In this document: positions 17,123 to 25,596 of the stretch, one piece after another | Layout: each line of letters starts with the position of its first letter | Position numbering within the stretch: the stretch's first letter is position 1 | DNA from: JANQQN01 sp964519665 | GTDB taxonomy: Bacteria; Myxococcota; Kuafuiibacteriia; Kuafuiibacteriales; Kuafuiibacteriaceae | Length of the DNA stretch: 64,000 nucleotides | Assembly: GCA_964519665.1 (NCBI GenBank) | Contig: CAZFIV010000002.1 | Span: 1-64,000, forward strand | Direction of reading: 5' to 3' | Program-made: the position numbers and the translations under genes | The notes under the pieces: generated by a model | The model's database searches: none | Told to the model about the DNA's origin: nothing | Seen by the model: only the letters and a program-made list of their open reading frames with translations

Positions 17123-18604
17123 TTACTTGACCTTCATGAGCTTGTTCTTGGCGGCCATCACCAGGCGCTGATTCATGCTCATGCGCTTCGAGAGATTCAT
17201 GAGCTCGGTGCGCGGTAGCCGGTCGAGTAAGCGGATGGCGGTTCGGACCGGAGTTCGGGGATTGAACACCAAGGCCTTGGTGACCGTAGGGTTCTGGGTG
17301 TACGCCGGATTCTCGGCAATCTTGTCGAGAACGTCGGGGTTGAGCGACGGCAGGCGAGCCATGAACGCGATCTCGTCGAGGCTCAACTTCGCGTTCTTCA
17401 GCAGGTAGTGGTGGACCGCCTTGTTCGAGTCCATGGCGATCGCCATTCGCTCTTCGCGGTTGCCCGACAACGCGAGATTGATCTTGTCGTCCATGCCCAT
17501 TCGGGCGAGCCGGCGGCGCAGGGGCATTTTCGAGTCCCCGCTATCGACCTTCTTTTCTTCCAGCAAGATGACCTGCCAAGGCGTGTCTTCCGCTTCTCCG
17601 GCCGCCTCCCGCTGGCGGCGGCCCTTCGCGGCGACCGACTCCGGATACAGGATCGCCTTTCGGTATGCCTCGTCGTTGTCTCGGACCCGCAGAACGAACC
17701 GACGAAGATCCCCGTGTTCGACGACCGCCCACATCTCGAACACGTTGTGACCAGGCAGCGTCAGACGCAAGAGCACCACCTGGCCGCGAGACAGCCCGGA
17801 TTCCGAGTACGGGACTTCGAGCTCGGCATCGGTGAAGAAGCGAGGGAAGGTTTCGAGGTAGCTCTGCACGGTGTACAGCTTTACGACCGCGACGTGATAG
17901 ATCTCGCCTCCCCGAGCCTCTCGAATGACCGTCGGCGGGCGTTCGGCGGTCGGCGCTGGGCGCCGCCGTCGGGCCGCTGCCGCCACGTCGGGATGAAGGT
18001 CGGCCCCCTCTTGGGGGGCGTCGGTCGTCGGCGCCGGCTCCGCCCCCAGGGGGGGATGATTGTCGACCGGCACCGGGGGGCGAGGATCGACGGGCGTCGT
18101 TTCGTCGAACATCCCGAGAAGCTCGTGCGGGGCCGATATGGCTGGGTCAGTCACCGATTCGATGTCTTGCTCGATCGGCCTCGCAGTCGGGGGAGCGGGT
18201 TTTGGCTCGGGTCGCTCGATCGACCGCGGGACGATCGGCCCCGCTCCGGCCACGTCGTAGGTTCCCACCACGGGGGCGACGATGCCGTCGACGGGCTCCC
18301 GGTCGAGCGCGGAGCGGAACGTAGGGCTTTCGATGAGGTCATCGAGCGCCTGCCGGGTCACCCGCGAACGTTCGTCGAACGCGATCATGAGCCCGCGCCC
18401 TGCTACACGCCGACCGACCCGTCCGGATAGAACGAAGGTCAGCCCATCGGGCCCCTCGATCCGAACCTCGACCGCCGCTTGCGGGGGCACGGAGACCTCG
18501 GGGGTGATGGGCAGCAGGATGCCACCATGCATCAGGTAGGCGGCGTGGTCGGCGTCGAGCGCGCGACGGGAGCCGTACCTTACGAAGAATCCTCGCGGAC
18601 TCAC
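17123..18604 (-). CDS. PilZ-like N-domain protein with C-terminal helical-repeat domain
   Basis: Cytoplasmic protein of 493 residues in three parts. Residues 1-100 look like a divergent PilZ-type beta barrel (RGFFVRYGSRRALDADHA, then VEVRIEGPDGLTFVLSGRVG); the canonical c-di-GMP motif is not clear. Residues about 110-240 are a Pro/Ala-rich linker. The C-terminal about 130 residues form short helical repeats (LALSGNREERMAIAMDSNKA, SLDEIAFMARLPSLNPDVLD, NPRTPVRTAIRLLDRLP), similar to leucine-rich-variant/HEAT-like domains. It ends in a basic NKLMKVK. GTG start. It follows the second PilZ gene by 27 bp on the same strand, suggesting a c-di-GMP or scaffold-type operon. PilZ identity is tentative; the reading frame is secure. 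Confidence 0.8.
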   Translation of the reverse strand: MSPRGFFVRYGSRRALDADHAAYLMHGGILLPITPEVSVPPQAAVEVRIEGPDGLTFVLSGRVGRRVAGRGLMIAFDERSRVTRQALDDLIESPTFRSALDREPVDGIVAPVVGTYDVAGAGPIVPRSIERPEPKPAPPTARPIEQDIESVTDPAISAPHELLGMFDETTPVDPRPPVPVDNHPPLGAEPAPTTDAPQEGADLHPDVAAAARRRRPAPTAERPPTVIREARGGEIYHVAVVKLYTVQSYLETFPRFFTDAELEVPYSESGLSRGQVVLLRLTLPGHNVFEMWAVVEHGDLRRFVLRVRDNDEAYRKAILYPESVAAKGRRQREAAGEAEDTPWQVILLEEKKVDSGDSKMPLRRRLARMGMDDKINLALSGNREERMAIAMDSNKAVHHYLLKNAKLSLDEIAFMARLPSLNPDVLDKIAENPAYTQNPTVTKALVFNPRTPVRTAIRLLDRLPRTELMNLSKRMSMNQRLVMAAKNKLMKVK

Positions 18605-18631
18605 CTGCGGTCATGGTCGCACGGCTTCTGG

Positions 18632-19930
18632 CTATGGCCAACCGATGGCGCCATTGCGGTTACGGATCAGAGACGACGGTTCGTCGTGGTCGCCGAACTC
18701 GTCGAGGTAGTCTTCGAGAAAACCCAGCCCGCTCGCCGAGATCACGAAGCTGTGGGTCCGGGAGCCATGACCGCCTGATGGAGGGTCGCCCATTGCCGGA
18801 GCGCCGGATGGCCCGTCGCCCGGCTGCGGGTCGCCCGAAGGGTTGCCGGGCCGAACGAGGGTGACTCCTTGAAAACCCCATCGGGAGAGGGCGCCACGCA
18901 GAGCTTCGGTCGGGCACACCACGTTGTCGGGGGCGATCCACCAAGCGATGGCGTTCGGCTTCTCATCCAGAGGGAAACCGGCCGAAACCCGCGCGTCGAC
19001 GACCACGAAGCCAGCCTCCGGGCCGTTCTCGAACCGGAAAACCCTAAATAGATGCTCTGGGTGGGCGCTGGCGTCCGTCCACCCCAGCGCCTTGATGGCG
19101 AGCGGGCCGAGCTGATGAACGGCTCGCGCCTGCCACTCGGTCGCGCTTCGAGCTGGGATCAAGCAAGTCGCAGGTATCTCTCCGGGTCTCGGCAGCTCCC
19201 GGGACCAGCGCAGAGAGGTCGCGAGAGCGGGGTTGCCCAGCCAATCGACGAACGCATCGATGAGCGTCCAGTCACCGCCGGCGGCCGGGCATACGACCAG
19301 AAGATTCGTCCGGTCGCCACTGGCGTACACGGCGGACATCGCACCGAAGCGGAGGAGATCGGCTCGGCACTGAGAGGCAAGAGGGTGGTCGAGTCGATCC
19401 AGCATCGGCCGTGCGATCCAGGTGCCGCCGAACCAGGGCGCTACGGATACGTGCCCCACGACCGCCGGCGCATCGATTCGTTGACCGGCCCGATCGCGCC
19501 AGGCGCGCCGTATGGTCGGCTTAACCCCTGGGAATGCGCTCGTGCCGTCGAGATACGCGTCGTCAACGCGTCCAAGCTGAGGAAATCGAAGGTCTACCAG
19601 GGCCGCCCGGAGACCCTCGGGGAGAGGGTCTCCGAGGGATAGCCCGAGGTAGCCCTGGTGGTGGCGGCGGACCTCAGCCCGGCGACGAATCGACCATCGC
19701 CCCAATCCGAATGCGACTTGGACCCGACTGCCCACGGCGGGGAGCGCTCCCGAAAGGTTGCCGAGCCCGAGACCATGCGGCGTCGCATCGTGCAACCGGG
19801 CTTCGAGCCCCCCCGCTTGACTGTCAATATGGACCGCCGGCGGAGGGCGCAGCCGCACTCGAGGGAATGCGCGGCGGTTACGCCGGTGGCCCGACGGGGC
19901 CGGGCCGACTTCATCGACGGCGGTCAGCAT
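18632..19930 (-). CDS. PilZ-domain protein with unknown C-terminal domain
   Basis: 432 residues. The N-terminus carries a recognisable PilZ signature: an Arg-rich RRAFPRVRL (RxxxR type) followed about 30 residues on by DATPHGLGLG (D-x-S/T-x-x-G type), the two loops that bind c-di-GMP. The rest (about residues 130-430) is an alpha/beta domain I cannot name, with DRTNLLVVCPAAGGDWTLI and ENGPEAGFVVVDARV segments and a Gly/Pro/Ser-rich stretch near residue 375. No transmembrane helix. It sits between hutH (48 bp upstream) and the second PilZ-like gene (27 bp downstream), all on the minus strand and probably co-transcribed. ATG at 19930. Confidence 0.82.
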   Translation of the reverse strand: MLTAVDEVGPAPSGHRRNRRAFPRVRLRPPPAVHIDSQAGGLEARLHDATPHGLGLGNLSGALPAVGSRVQVAFGLGRWSIRRRAEVRRHHQGYLGLSLGDPLPEGLRAALVDLRFPQLGRVDDAYLDGTSAFPGVKPTIRRAWRDRAGQRIDAPAVVGHVSVAPWFGGTWIARPMLDRLDHPLASQCRADLLRFGAMSAVYASGDRTNLLVVCPAAGGDWTLIDAFVDWLGNPALATSLRWSRELPRPGEIPATCLIPARSATEWQARAVHQLGPLAIKALGWTDASAHPEHLFRVFRFENGPEAGFVVVDARVSAGFPLDEKPNAIAWWIAPDNVVCPTEALRGALSRWGFQGVTLVRPGNPSGDPQPGDGPSGAPAMGDPPSGGHGSRTHSFVISASGLGFLEDYLDEFGDHDEPSSLIRNRNGAIGWP

Positions 19931-19978
19931 CGGCTCATCGTGCTCAGTCGACGGCCCGGCGGAACTGTTGAGCGGCCT

Positions 19979-21514
19979 TCAGGCGAGCGGGCCGATCTCC
20001 GCTTCCACCGCGCGGAGGATCTCGTTCTCCCGTAGCAGGCGCTCAGCCGTCGTCACGTCGTCGTGTAGGACCCGGTCGGCGTCCAGGGTGGGCACCGAGT
20101 CCCGAAGGGTGCGCCGTGCTGCGCCGACGCCTCGGCCCGGCGCCAGGTCGACCAGATCGATGGCCTGGCACGCGCACAAAAGCTCGATGGCGAGGCAGAG
20201 GCGAGTGTTTCGAACGACCTGGAGCGCCTTGCGCGCGGAGGTCATGCCCATCGAGACATGATCCTCTCGGTTGGCGGAGGTCGGGATCGAGTCGACCACC
20301 GCCGGGTAACACAGGACCTTGTTCTCGTTGACGAGGCTCGCCGACGTGACTTGGGCCATCATAAAGCCGGAGTGAAGGCCCGGGTCTTTGGTGAGGAAGG
20401 CGGGCAAGCCGGACAGTGCCGGATCGATCAGCTGCTCGACCCGCCGGTCGGAGATGTTGGCCAGCTCGCTCACCGCGATCGCCAGAAAGTCGAGAGCCAT
20501 GGCGATCGGTTGACCGTGAAAGTTCCCGCCGGACAGCAGGGCGTCACCTTCCCCGGGCTCGGCGAACACCAAGGGATTGTCGGTCGCGGCGTTGATCTCG
20601 ATGGCGAGAGTGTTTCGCACGAAGCGGAGGGTGTCCCGGGAGCTACCGTGAACCTGGGGCATGCACCGCAGGCTGTACGCGTCCTGGACGCGGTCGCACC
20701 CGACATGGCTCTCGGCGATCGCGCTGTCGGCCAGCAGTCGTCGCAGATTGTCGGCGCTCTCGGTCTGACCGGCGTGTGGTCGGCAGGCCTGAATTCGGGC
20801 GTCGAAGGCGGTCGGGGTACCGCGATGGCCCTCCAGACTCGCGGCGCCCGCGATATCGGCGTTCTTGGCGAGAGCCTCAGCGTCGAGGAGGGCGACCGCG
20901 CCGAGGGCGCTCATCGCTTGGGTCCCGTTGATGAGACAAAGCCCCTCCTTGGCCTCCGGTACTAACGGGGCGAGCCTGCTGGCGTGGAGGGCCTGCCGGC
21001 TGGGCACGACTCGGCCTTCGACCCGGACCTGTCCTTCCCCGATCATGGCGAGGGCGACGTGAGCGAGGGGGGCCAGGTCACCCGAAGCGCCCACGCTCCC
21101 CTGGCCCGGCACGACGGGTAGAATGTCTCGATTCAGCATGTTCAGCAGCAGTTGCAGGGTAGACTGCCGCAGCCCCGACCGCCCGGTGGCCATCACATTG
21201 GCCCGCAGCAGCATCAGAGCCCGCACTTGGCGATCGTCGAGGGGCTCACCAACCCCGACCGAGTGACTGCGTATCAGGTTGACCTGGAGCTGGGCCAGGT
21301 CCGCGCTGGGTATCCGAACCTGTGACAAATAGCCGAAACCAGTGTTGACGCCGTAGACCGCCCGTCCGGAGGCCAACTCGGCCTCGACCAGCGCGCGGGC
21401 ACGATCGACCCGCTCCGCGGCGTCCGGGCTCAATGCGACCTCGACCCCGCCCGCGGACACCCGCGCCACATCGTCGAGCGTCAGATGGCGGCCGTCGATC
21501 ACGACTCGTGGCAT
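19979..21514 (-). CDS. hutH: Histidine ammonia-lyase
   Basis: Deaminates L-histidine to urocanate and ammonia. The MIO prosthetic group forms from the ASG tripeptide, seen at residues 143-145 in GSVGASGDLAPL; this numbering matches characterised HutH when the ATG at 21514 is used (511 residues). YGVNTGFG (residues 54-61) and the LIRSHSVG stretch fit HAL rather than PAL/TAL, as do EAKEGLCLINGTQA and DSIPTSANREDHVSM. An open frame extends upstream to 21658 but has no protein-like sequence and overlaps the divergent flavoprotein. No hutU, hutI or hutG genes are in the window, so the rest of the histidine pathway is either elsewhere or absent. First gene of a probable operon with two PilZ-type proteins. 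Confidence 0.93.
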   Translation of the reverse strand: MPRVVIDGRHLTLDDVARVSAGGVEVALSPDAAERVDRARALVEAELASGRAVYGVNTGFGYLSQVRIPSADLAQLQVNLIRSHSVGVGEPLDDRQVRALMLLRANVMATGRSGLRQSTLQLLLNMLNRDILPVVPGQGSVGASGDLAPLAHVALAMIGEGQVRVEGRVVPSRQALHASRLAPLVPEAKEGLCLINGTQAMSALGAVALLDAEALAKNADIAGAASLEGHRGTPTAFDARIQACRPHAGQTESADNLRRLLADSAIAESHVGCDRVQDAYSLRCMPQVHGSSRDTLRFVRNTLAIEINAATDNPLVFAEPGEGDALLSGGNFHGQPIAMALDFLAIAVSELANISDRRVEQLIDPALSGLPAFLTKDPGLHSGFMMAQVTSASLVNENKVLCYPAVVDSIPTSANREDHVSMGMTSARKALQVVRNTRLCLAIELLCACQAIDLVDLAPGRGVGAARRTLRDSVPTLDADRVLHDDVTTAERLLRENEILRAVEAEIGPLA

Positions 21515-21563
21515 TCGGGCCGGGACATGCCGGCCTTGCCAGCGATGAGTCAAGACTACTTGG

Positions 21564-24434
21564 TTGCGGAACGGAGCGCGCGGCCGTAGCGTTCGACGCG
21601 CTTTGACATTGCCGCGTCCGCCCGCCCCCGCCGCTTTGGTGGTGGACCTCGCTCGCATCGTCGGGGCGCCTCACGTGTCGCACCGCGATGCGGATCGTCT
21701 CGCCTACAGCCGCGACTCCTGGACCCGAGATTTGTTGCGGTTGCGCTCGGACGGCCTTTCCTGCGCGCCAGCGTGCGTGGTGTGGCCCGGCAGCGCCGAC
21801 GAAGTGGCCGAAGTGCTCGATCTTGCCGCCCGCGAGAACATTCCCGTCGTGCCCTACGGCGCCGGCGGCTCGCTCGTCGGCGGGGCGAGGCCGTCGGCGG
21901 GGGGCATCGTTCTCGATCTGAAGAGGATGAGGAGCGTTCGCTCCTTCGATGAGGTCAATCTGCGCGTGGAAGTCGAGACGGGCATCATCGGCGAGCGCCT
22001 CGAACGACAGCTCAACGCCCGGGGTTACACGCTCGGTCACGCCCCGCCCACGATCGGCAGCACGACCCTCGGCGGGTGGCTGGCGACCCGAAGTGCGGGG
22101 CAGTTGTCGACCCGCTATGGGAAGATCGAGGATATCGCCCTCGGACTGGAAGTCGTGACTCCGGGGGAGGTTCGATCGACGATCAGCCGACCGCGTCCAG
22201 CCGACGGGATCGACTTCAACGCCCTCGTGCTCGGATCGGAGGGCACGCTCGCCGCGATGACCGCGGCCCACTTGCGCGTACGACCGCTGCCCGCCAGCCG
22301 AAGCTTTGCCGGCTTTCGGTTCACGTCGCTCAACGCGGGGATAGAGGCTTCGCGTCGCATCATGCAAGCTGGGCTTCAGCCGGCCTTCTTGCGGCTGTAC
22401 GATGGCGTCGACACGTTCGTCGGCCTGGTGCCGGGCACCGATCTCCGCGACGAGGTGAGGGCGCTCGACCCGCTGACCGACCGCGCGCAGTCCCTGTTCG
22501 ATGAACTCGCCCGGCGGGTGCCGGGCCTCAATGCGAGTGGCCGCATCGCGCAGCGCATGCGCCAAGCCCTGATGCAAGGAACCGTCAAGGCGGTCATGGG
22601 TGTGCCCATGGTGGTCAACCGCGCCCTCGACGTGTTGCCCGACGACTGCCTGCTCATCCTCGGGTTCGAGGGTCGGCCGGCGTTGGTGGCCGCCGAGTTA
22701 GCGCAGGCCTCGACCATCGCGGTGGACGCCGGGGGAACCGACCTGGGCCCAGAACCGGCAGAAGAGTGGTTCAAGAACCGTCATCGGGCCCCCTTTCGGC
22801 AGTCGAAAGTATACGCCTCCGGCTTGTTCATCGACACGTTCGAGGCGGTGGCCACCTGGGATCGGCTGCTCCCCATGTATCGGGCCGTTCGCCGAGCCAT
22901 TTCGACCGACGCGGTCGTCATGGCCCATTTCACGCACGCGTATACGACCGGGTCCGCCGTCACTTTCACTTTCGCGGGGCGAGGGGGCGAGCCCAAAGAC
23001 GCCGCGACGGGCATCGCCCGATACGACCGGGTGGTCGCCCAGGCTCTGCGAGCGGTGCATGAGACGGGCGGATCGGTCGCCCACCACGCAGGTATCGGCG
23101 AGGCTCGGGCTGCAGTGATGGATCGCGAGCACGGCCCGGGCGGATTGAAGATCTTGTCCGCGCTCAAGATGGGAATGGACCCGGCCGGGATCATGAATCC
23201 GGGCAAGCTCGGCCTGACGGCGCTGCCGACGAGCCGGTCTCGAGGCATCCCGCGCGACCCGCACGGGTTCGCAGCGGCGGTGGTCGCGGCTGTCGGCGAA
23301 CGCAACGTCACCACTTCGGGGGCCCGAACGGTGGTGAAACCGCCCGACGAAGGCGCACTGGCCGCCGTGCTGCGGGTCGCGCACTTGCGCGGAATGAGCG
23401 TCTCGTCCGATCAAACGGGCTTTCGCCCGGCGAGCCGATCCGTGCAGATCGATCTGCGACGGCTCGAAGGGGTGGCGCGAATCTCCGAGCACGCCCAGTT
23501 CGTCGAGGTCGAGGGGGGCGTTATCGTGCACCGCCTGGAAGCCTTGCTCCAGCAACACAACTTGACTCTGGGGCCGCTGCACCCGCGTTCGCTCCTCCGC
23601 ACGGTCGGCGCGGCCCTGTCGAGAAACCTGTTGATTCGTCGGTCCGTGGCTGACGGCGACATGGGGGGCCTGTGCATGAGAGTACGCGGGCTCTTGGCCG
23701 GTGGATCGGTCGTCGAGACCCGCCTCGTTCCTCGCTCGGCGACCGGGCCCGACGTGGCCCGGGTGCTGGTGGGCGGTCAGGGTCGGCTGGGCATCATCAC
23801 GAAGGCCGTGTTGCGGGTGCGGCGGGTACCGCCGCTGGTCGCCGACGTGTGTTACCGACTGCCCAATCTCAAGGCGGCGTTGTCGGCGGCCCGGCGAACG
23901 TTGCAGCGTGATGTGCGGCCCGCCGCGGCTCGCCTGGTTCCCGATCCGATCGACGAAACGGCCGATCAACGCCATCGTACGCCGATCGACCCGCCGGTGC
24001 GGTTCGCGGTTCGGCTGGTGGCGCCGTCCGATGACCACCTTCGCGCCCAGCGCACGATCCTCGCCAGCGCGGTGCGCGACTTTGCGGCGACCGACGTCGG
24101 GCCGGTCGCGGGTTTGGCCGAGGGCGGCATATTCGACACCGTCGTCGAGGCCCCGACCACCTGGAATCGGGCCCCGGAGACGGTCGCGGTCGCTCGCGCG
24201 AGCGGCTGTAAAGAGGTGTGGCTCGACTTTCTCGCCCCTGAGGGCCTCACGCTGGTCGCTCGAGTTCCGGATGCCGACGTTCGAAGAGCGACCGCGGCGG
24301 CCCTGGCGGCCGTTTCGGCGCCCGTGATCGCCGGCGCGCCGGAACAGCGCACGTCACCTTTCGAAGACGTGATCCAGGCGATGGCCCGATACCTTGACCC
24401 GGGCGGAGTATTTCGCCCCCGCGGCGCCTCTTGA
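21564..24434 (+). CDS. Fused double flavoprotein: AGPS/GlcD-like plus GlcE-like FAD domains
   Basis: FAD-linked oxidoreductase of about 950 residues made of two tandem vanillyl-alcohol-oxidase-type units. Unit 1 (residues about 25-545) has VVPYGAGGSLVGG, GSTTLGGWLATRSAGQ and GSEGTLAAMT in the FAD part, and a C-terminal half close to alkylglycerone-phosphate synthase: FIDTFEAVATWDRLLPMY, a Tyr in HAYTTGSAVTFTF, and GGSVAHHAGIG where AGPS has an HHHG motif. Unit 2 (about 560-956) is shorter and GlcE-like (VVKPPDEGALAAVLRVA, VLVGGQGRLGIITKAVLRVR), with a weaker FAD loop. The next gene is a GlcF-like Fe-S protein, so this looks like a GlcD-GlcE fusion. The start is uncertain: TTG 21564, or TTG at 21603 or 21609. 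Substrate unknown. Confidence 0.85.
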   Translation: MRNGARGRSVRRALTLPRPPAPAALVVDLARIVGAPHVSHRDADRLAYSRDSWTRDLLRLRSDGLSCAPACVVWPGSADEVAEVLDLAARENIPVVPYGAGGSLVGGARPSAGGIVLDLKRMRSVRSFDEVNLRVEVETGIIGERLERQLNARGYTLGHAPPTIGSTTLGGWLATRSAGQLSTRYGKIEDIALGLEVVTPGEVRSTISRPRPADGIDFNALVLGSEGTLAAMTAAHLRVRPLPASRSFAGFRFTSLNAGIEASRRIMQAGLQPAFLRLYDGVDTFVGLVPGTDLRDEVRALDPLTDRAQSLFDELARRVPGLNASGRIAQRMRQALMQGTVKAVMGVPMVVNRALDVLPDDCLLILGFEGRPALVAAELAQASTIAVDAGGTDLGPEPAEEWFKNRHRAPFRQSKVYASGLFIDTFEAVATWDRLLPMYRAVRRAISTDAVVMAHFTHAYTTGSAVTFTFAGRGGEPKDAATGIARYDRVVAQALRAVHETGGSVAHHAGIGEARAAVMDREHGPGGLKILSALKMGMDPAGIMNPGKLGLTALPTSRSRGIPRDPHGFAAAVVAAVGERNVTTSGARTVVKPPDEGALAAVLRVAHLRGMSVSSDQTGFRPASRSVQIDLRRLEGVARISEHAQFVEVEGGVIVHRLEALLQQHNLTLGPLHPRSLLRTVGAALSRNLLIRRSVADGDMGGLCMRVRGLLAGGSVVETRLVPRSATGPDVARVLVGGQGRLGIITKAVLRVRRVPPLVADVCYRLPNLKAALSAARRTLQRDVRPAAARLVPDPIDETADQRHRTPIDPPVRFAVRLVAPSDDHLRAQRTILASAVRDFAATDVGPVAGLAEGGIFDTVVEAPTTWNRAPETVAVARASGCKEVWLDFLAPEGLTLVARVPDADVRRATAAALAAVSAPVIAGAPEQRTSPFEDVIQAMARYLDPGGVFRPRGAS

Positions 24435-24465
24435 ACTTCGGGCCCGGCCCACGGTACTCGGCCCC

Positions 24466-25587
24466 ATGCCCGGCACGGCGTCCCTTCAAATCCTCGACCA
24501 ATCGGAGAACCAAGCGCTCGATACCTGCGCAACGTGTCCTTCTCTCTGTCGCTGGTCGTGCCCGGTCGCCGAAGCCGAGGCGCGCGAAACGACGAGCCCT
24601 CATCGGCTCGCCGTCCTCGCCGGCTTGCTCAAGCGCGAGAAGATCTCGACCCAGCAGGTCGACGGGACCCTCTATCACTGTACTTACTGTCTGGCGTGCA
24701 CATCGGCTTGCGTGCATGACAACGACGTCGGGCTGATCATGAGCTTGGGCCGGGCGCGCTTGCTCGACAACCTCGCGGCGCCGGAGGGCATCGGGCAGGT
24801 CTGCGGTCAGTTCGCGCTCGCTGGCAACGCCGCCGGCCGCCCGTTGGACGAGGCCCTGAGCATCGCGGCCGAAACGGCCGGACAGTCCGTCGTCGCGGTC
24901 TCGGACCGGGTCTATTGGCCGGGCTGTCAGGTTCTCGCGCACGCGCCGGCCAACGCCACGGACGCCCTGCGGGCGCTCGCGTTGTCGGGGATGGGACCGG
25001 TCGCGGTCGTTTCGGCATCGGCGGGCTGCTGCGGCCTCCCTCTGTTTTGGGCGGGGGAGCTCGATGGGTTTAGGGCCCATGCGCTGCGGTTTGCGGCCGA
25101 GCTGTCCGACGTCGAGGAGGTCGTCGCCCACGATCCGACCTGCGCGCACGCGGTGAACGTCCGGTACAAGCAGCTCGGGATCGAATTCCGACCGCGGGTG
25201 GTCAGCGTGGTCGGAGCCATCGCCAAGTCGTGGCCGGCTGCGCAAGGAACGCATGCCCCGCACGCTTATCTCGACGGATGTGTTCAAGCGCGTGGTCTTC
25301 GGGAGCTCGATCCGCCGCGAGCGCTCATCGAGAAGGCCACCCGACAAGCTGCGGTCGAGCTCCCGGGTCTTCGACGCGCCGAGAGCGACTGCTGCGGTGG
25401 GCAGGGGCTGCTACCGGTTTTGGTGCCCCAGACGGCGCGAGCGATGGCCCAGGCGCGGATCGACGCTTTCTTGGCGACCGGCGCCGAGCGGCTGCTCACG
25501 GCCAGTCCTCGCTGCCGAACGCATCTGAAGGCGGTGGATCCGAGTTTGCCGATCGAAGATCTGGTCGGGTGGTTGGCAGGCCGGTAA
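24466..25587 (+). CDS. GlcF-like Fe-S oxidoreductase with two CCG domains
   Basis: Electron-transfer subunit that would carry electrons from the upstream flavoprotein to the quinone pool or a similar acceptor. The N-terminal half has two [4Fe-4S] motifs: CATCPSLCRWSCP and CTYCLACTSAC. The C-terminal half has two CCG (heterodisulfide-reductase type) domains, first with GCQVLAHAP and ASAGCCGLPL, then GCVQARGLRE and SDCCGGQGLLP. The product is 373 residues from the ATG at 24466, which is 31 bp beyond the upstream stop; a TTG at 24394 would overlap the upstream gene. No membrane segment. Gene order double-flavoprotein then Fe-S protein matches the glycolate oxidase GlcDEF logic. Confidence 0.9.
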   Translation: MPGTASLQILDQSENQALDTCATCPSLCRWSCPVAEAEARETTSPHRLAVLAGLLKREKISTQQVDGTLYHCTYCLACTSACVHDNDVGLIMSLGRARLLDNLAAPEGIGQVCGQFALAGNAAGRPLDEALSIAAETAGQSVVAVSDRVYWPGCQVLAHAPANATDALRALALSGMGPVAVVSASAGCCGLPLFWAGELDGFRAHALRFAAELSDVEEVVAHDPTCAHAVNVRYKQLGIEFRPRVVSVVGAIAKSWPAAQGTHAPHAYLDGCVQARGLRELDPPRALIEKATRQAAVELPGLRRAESDCCGGQGLLPVLVPQTARAMAQARIDAFLATGAERLLTASPRCRTHLKAVDPSLPIEDLVGWLAGR

Positions 25588-25596
25588 GAGCACCCC

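Noticed and set aside
22698..24038. 446-codon minus-strand frame
   Set aside because: Antisense to the double flavoprotein, whose motifs are clear.
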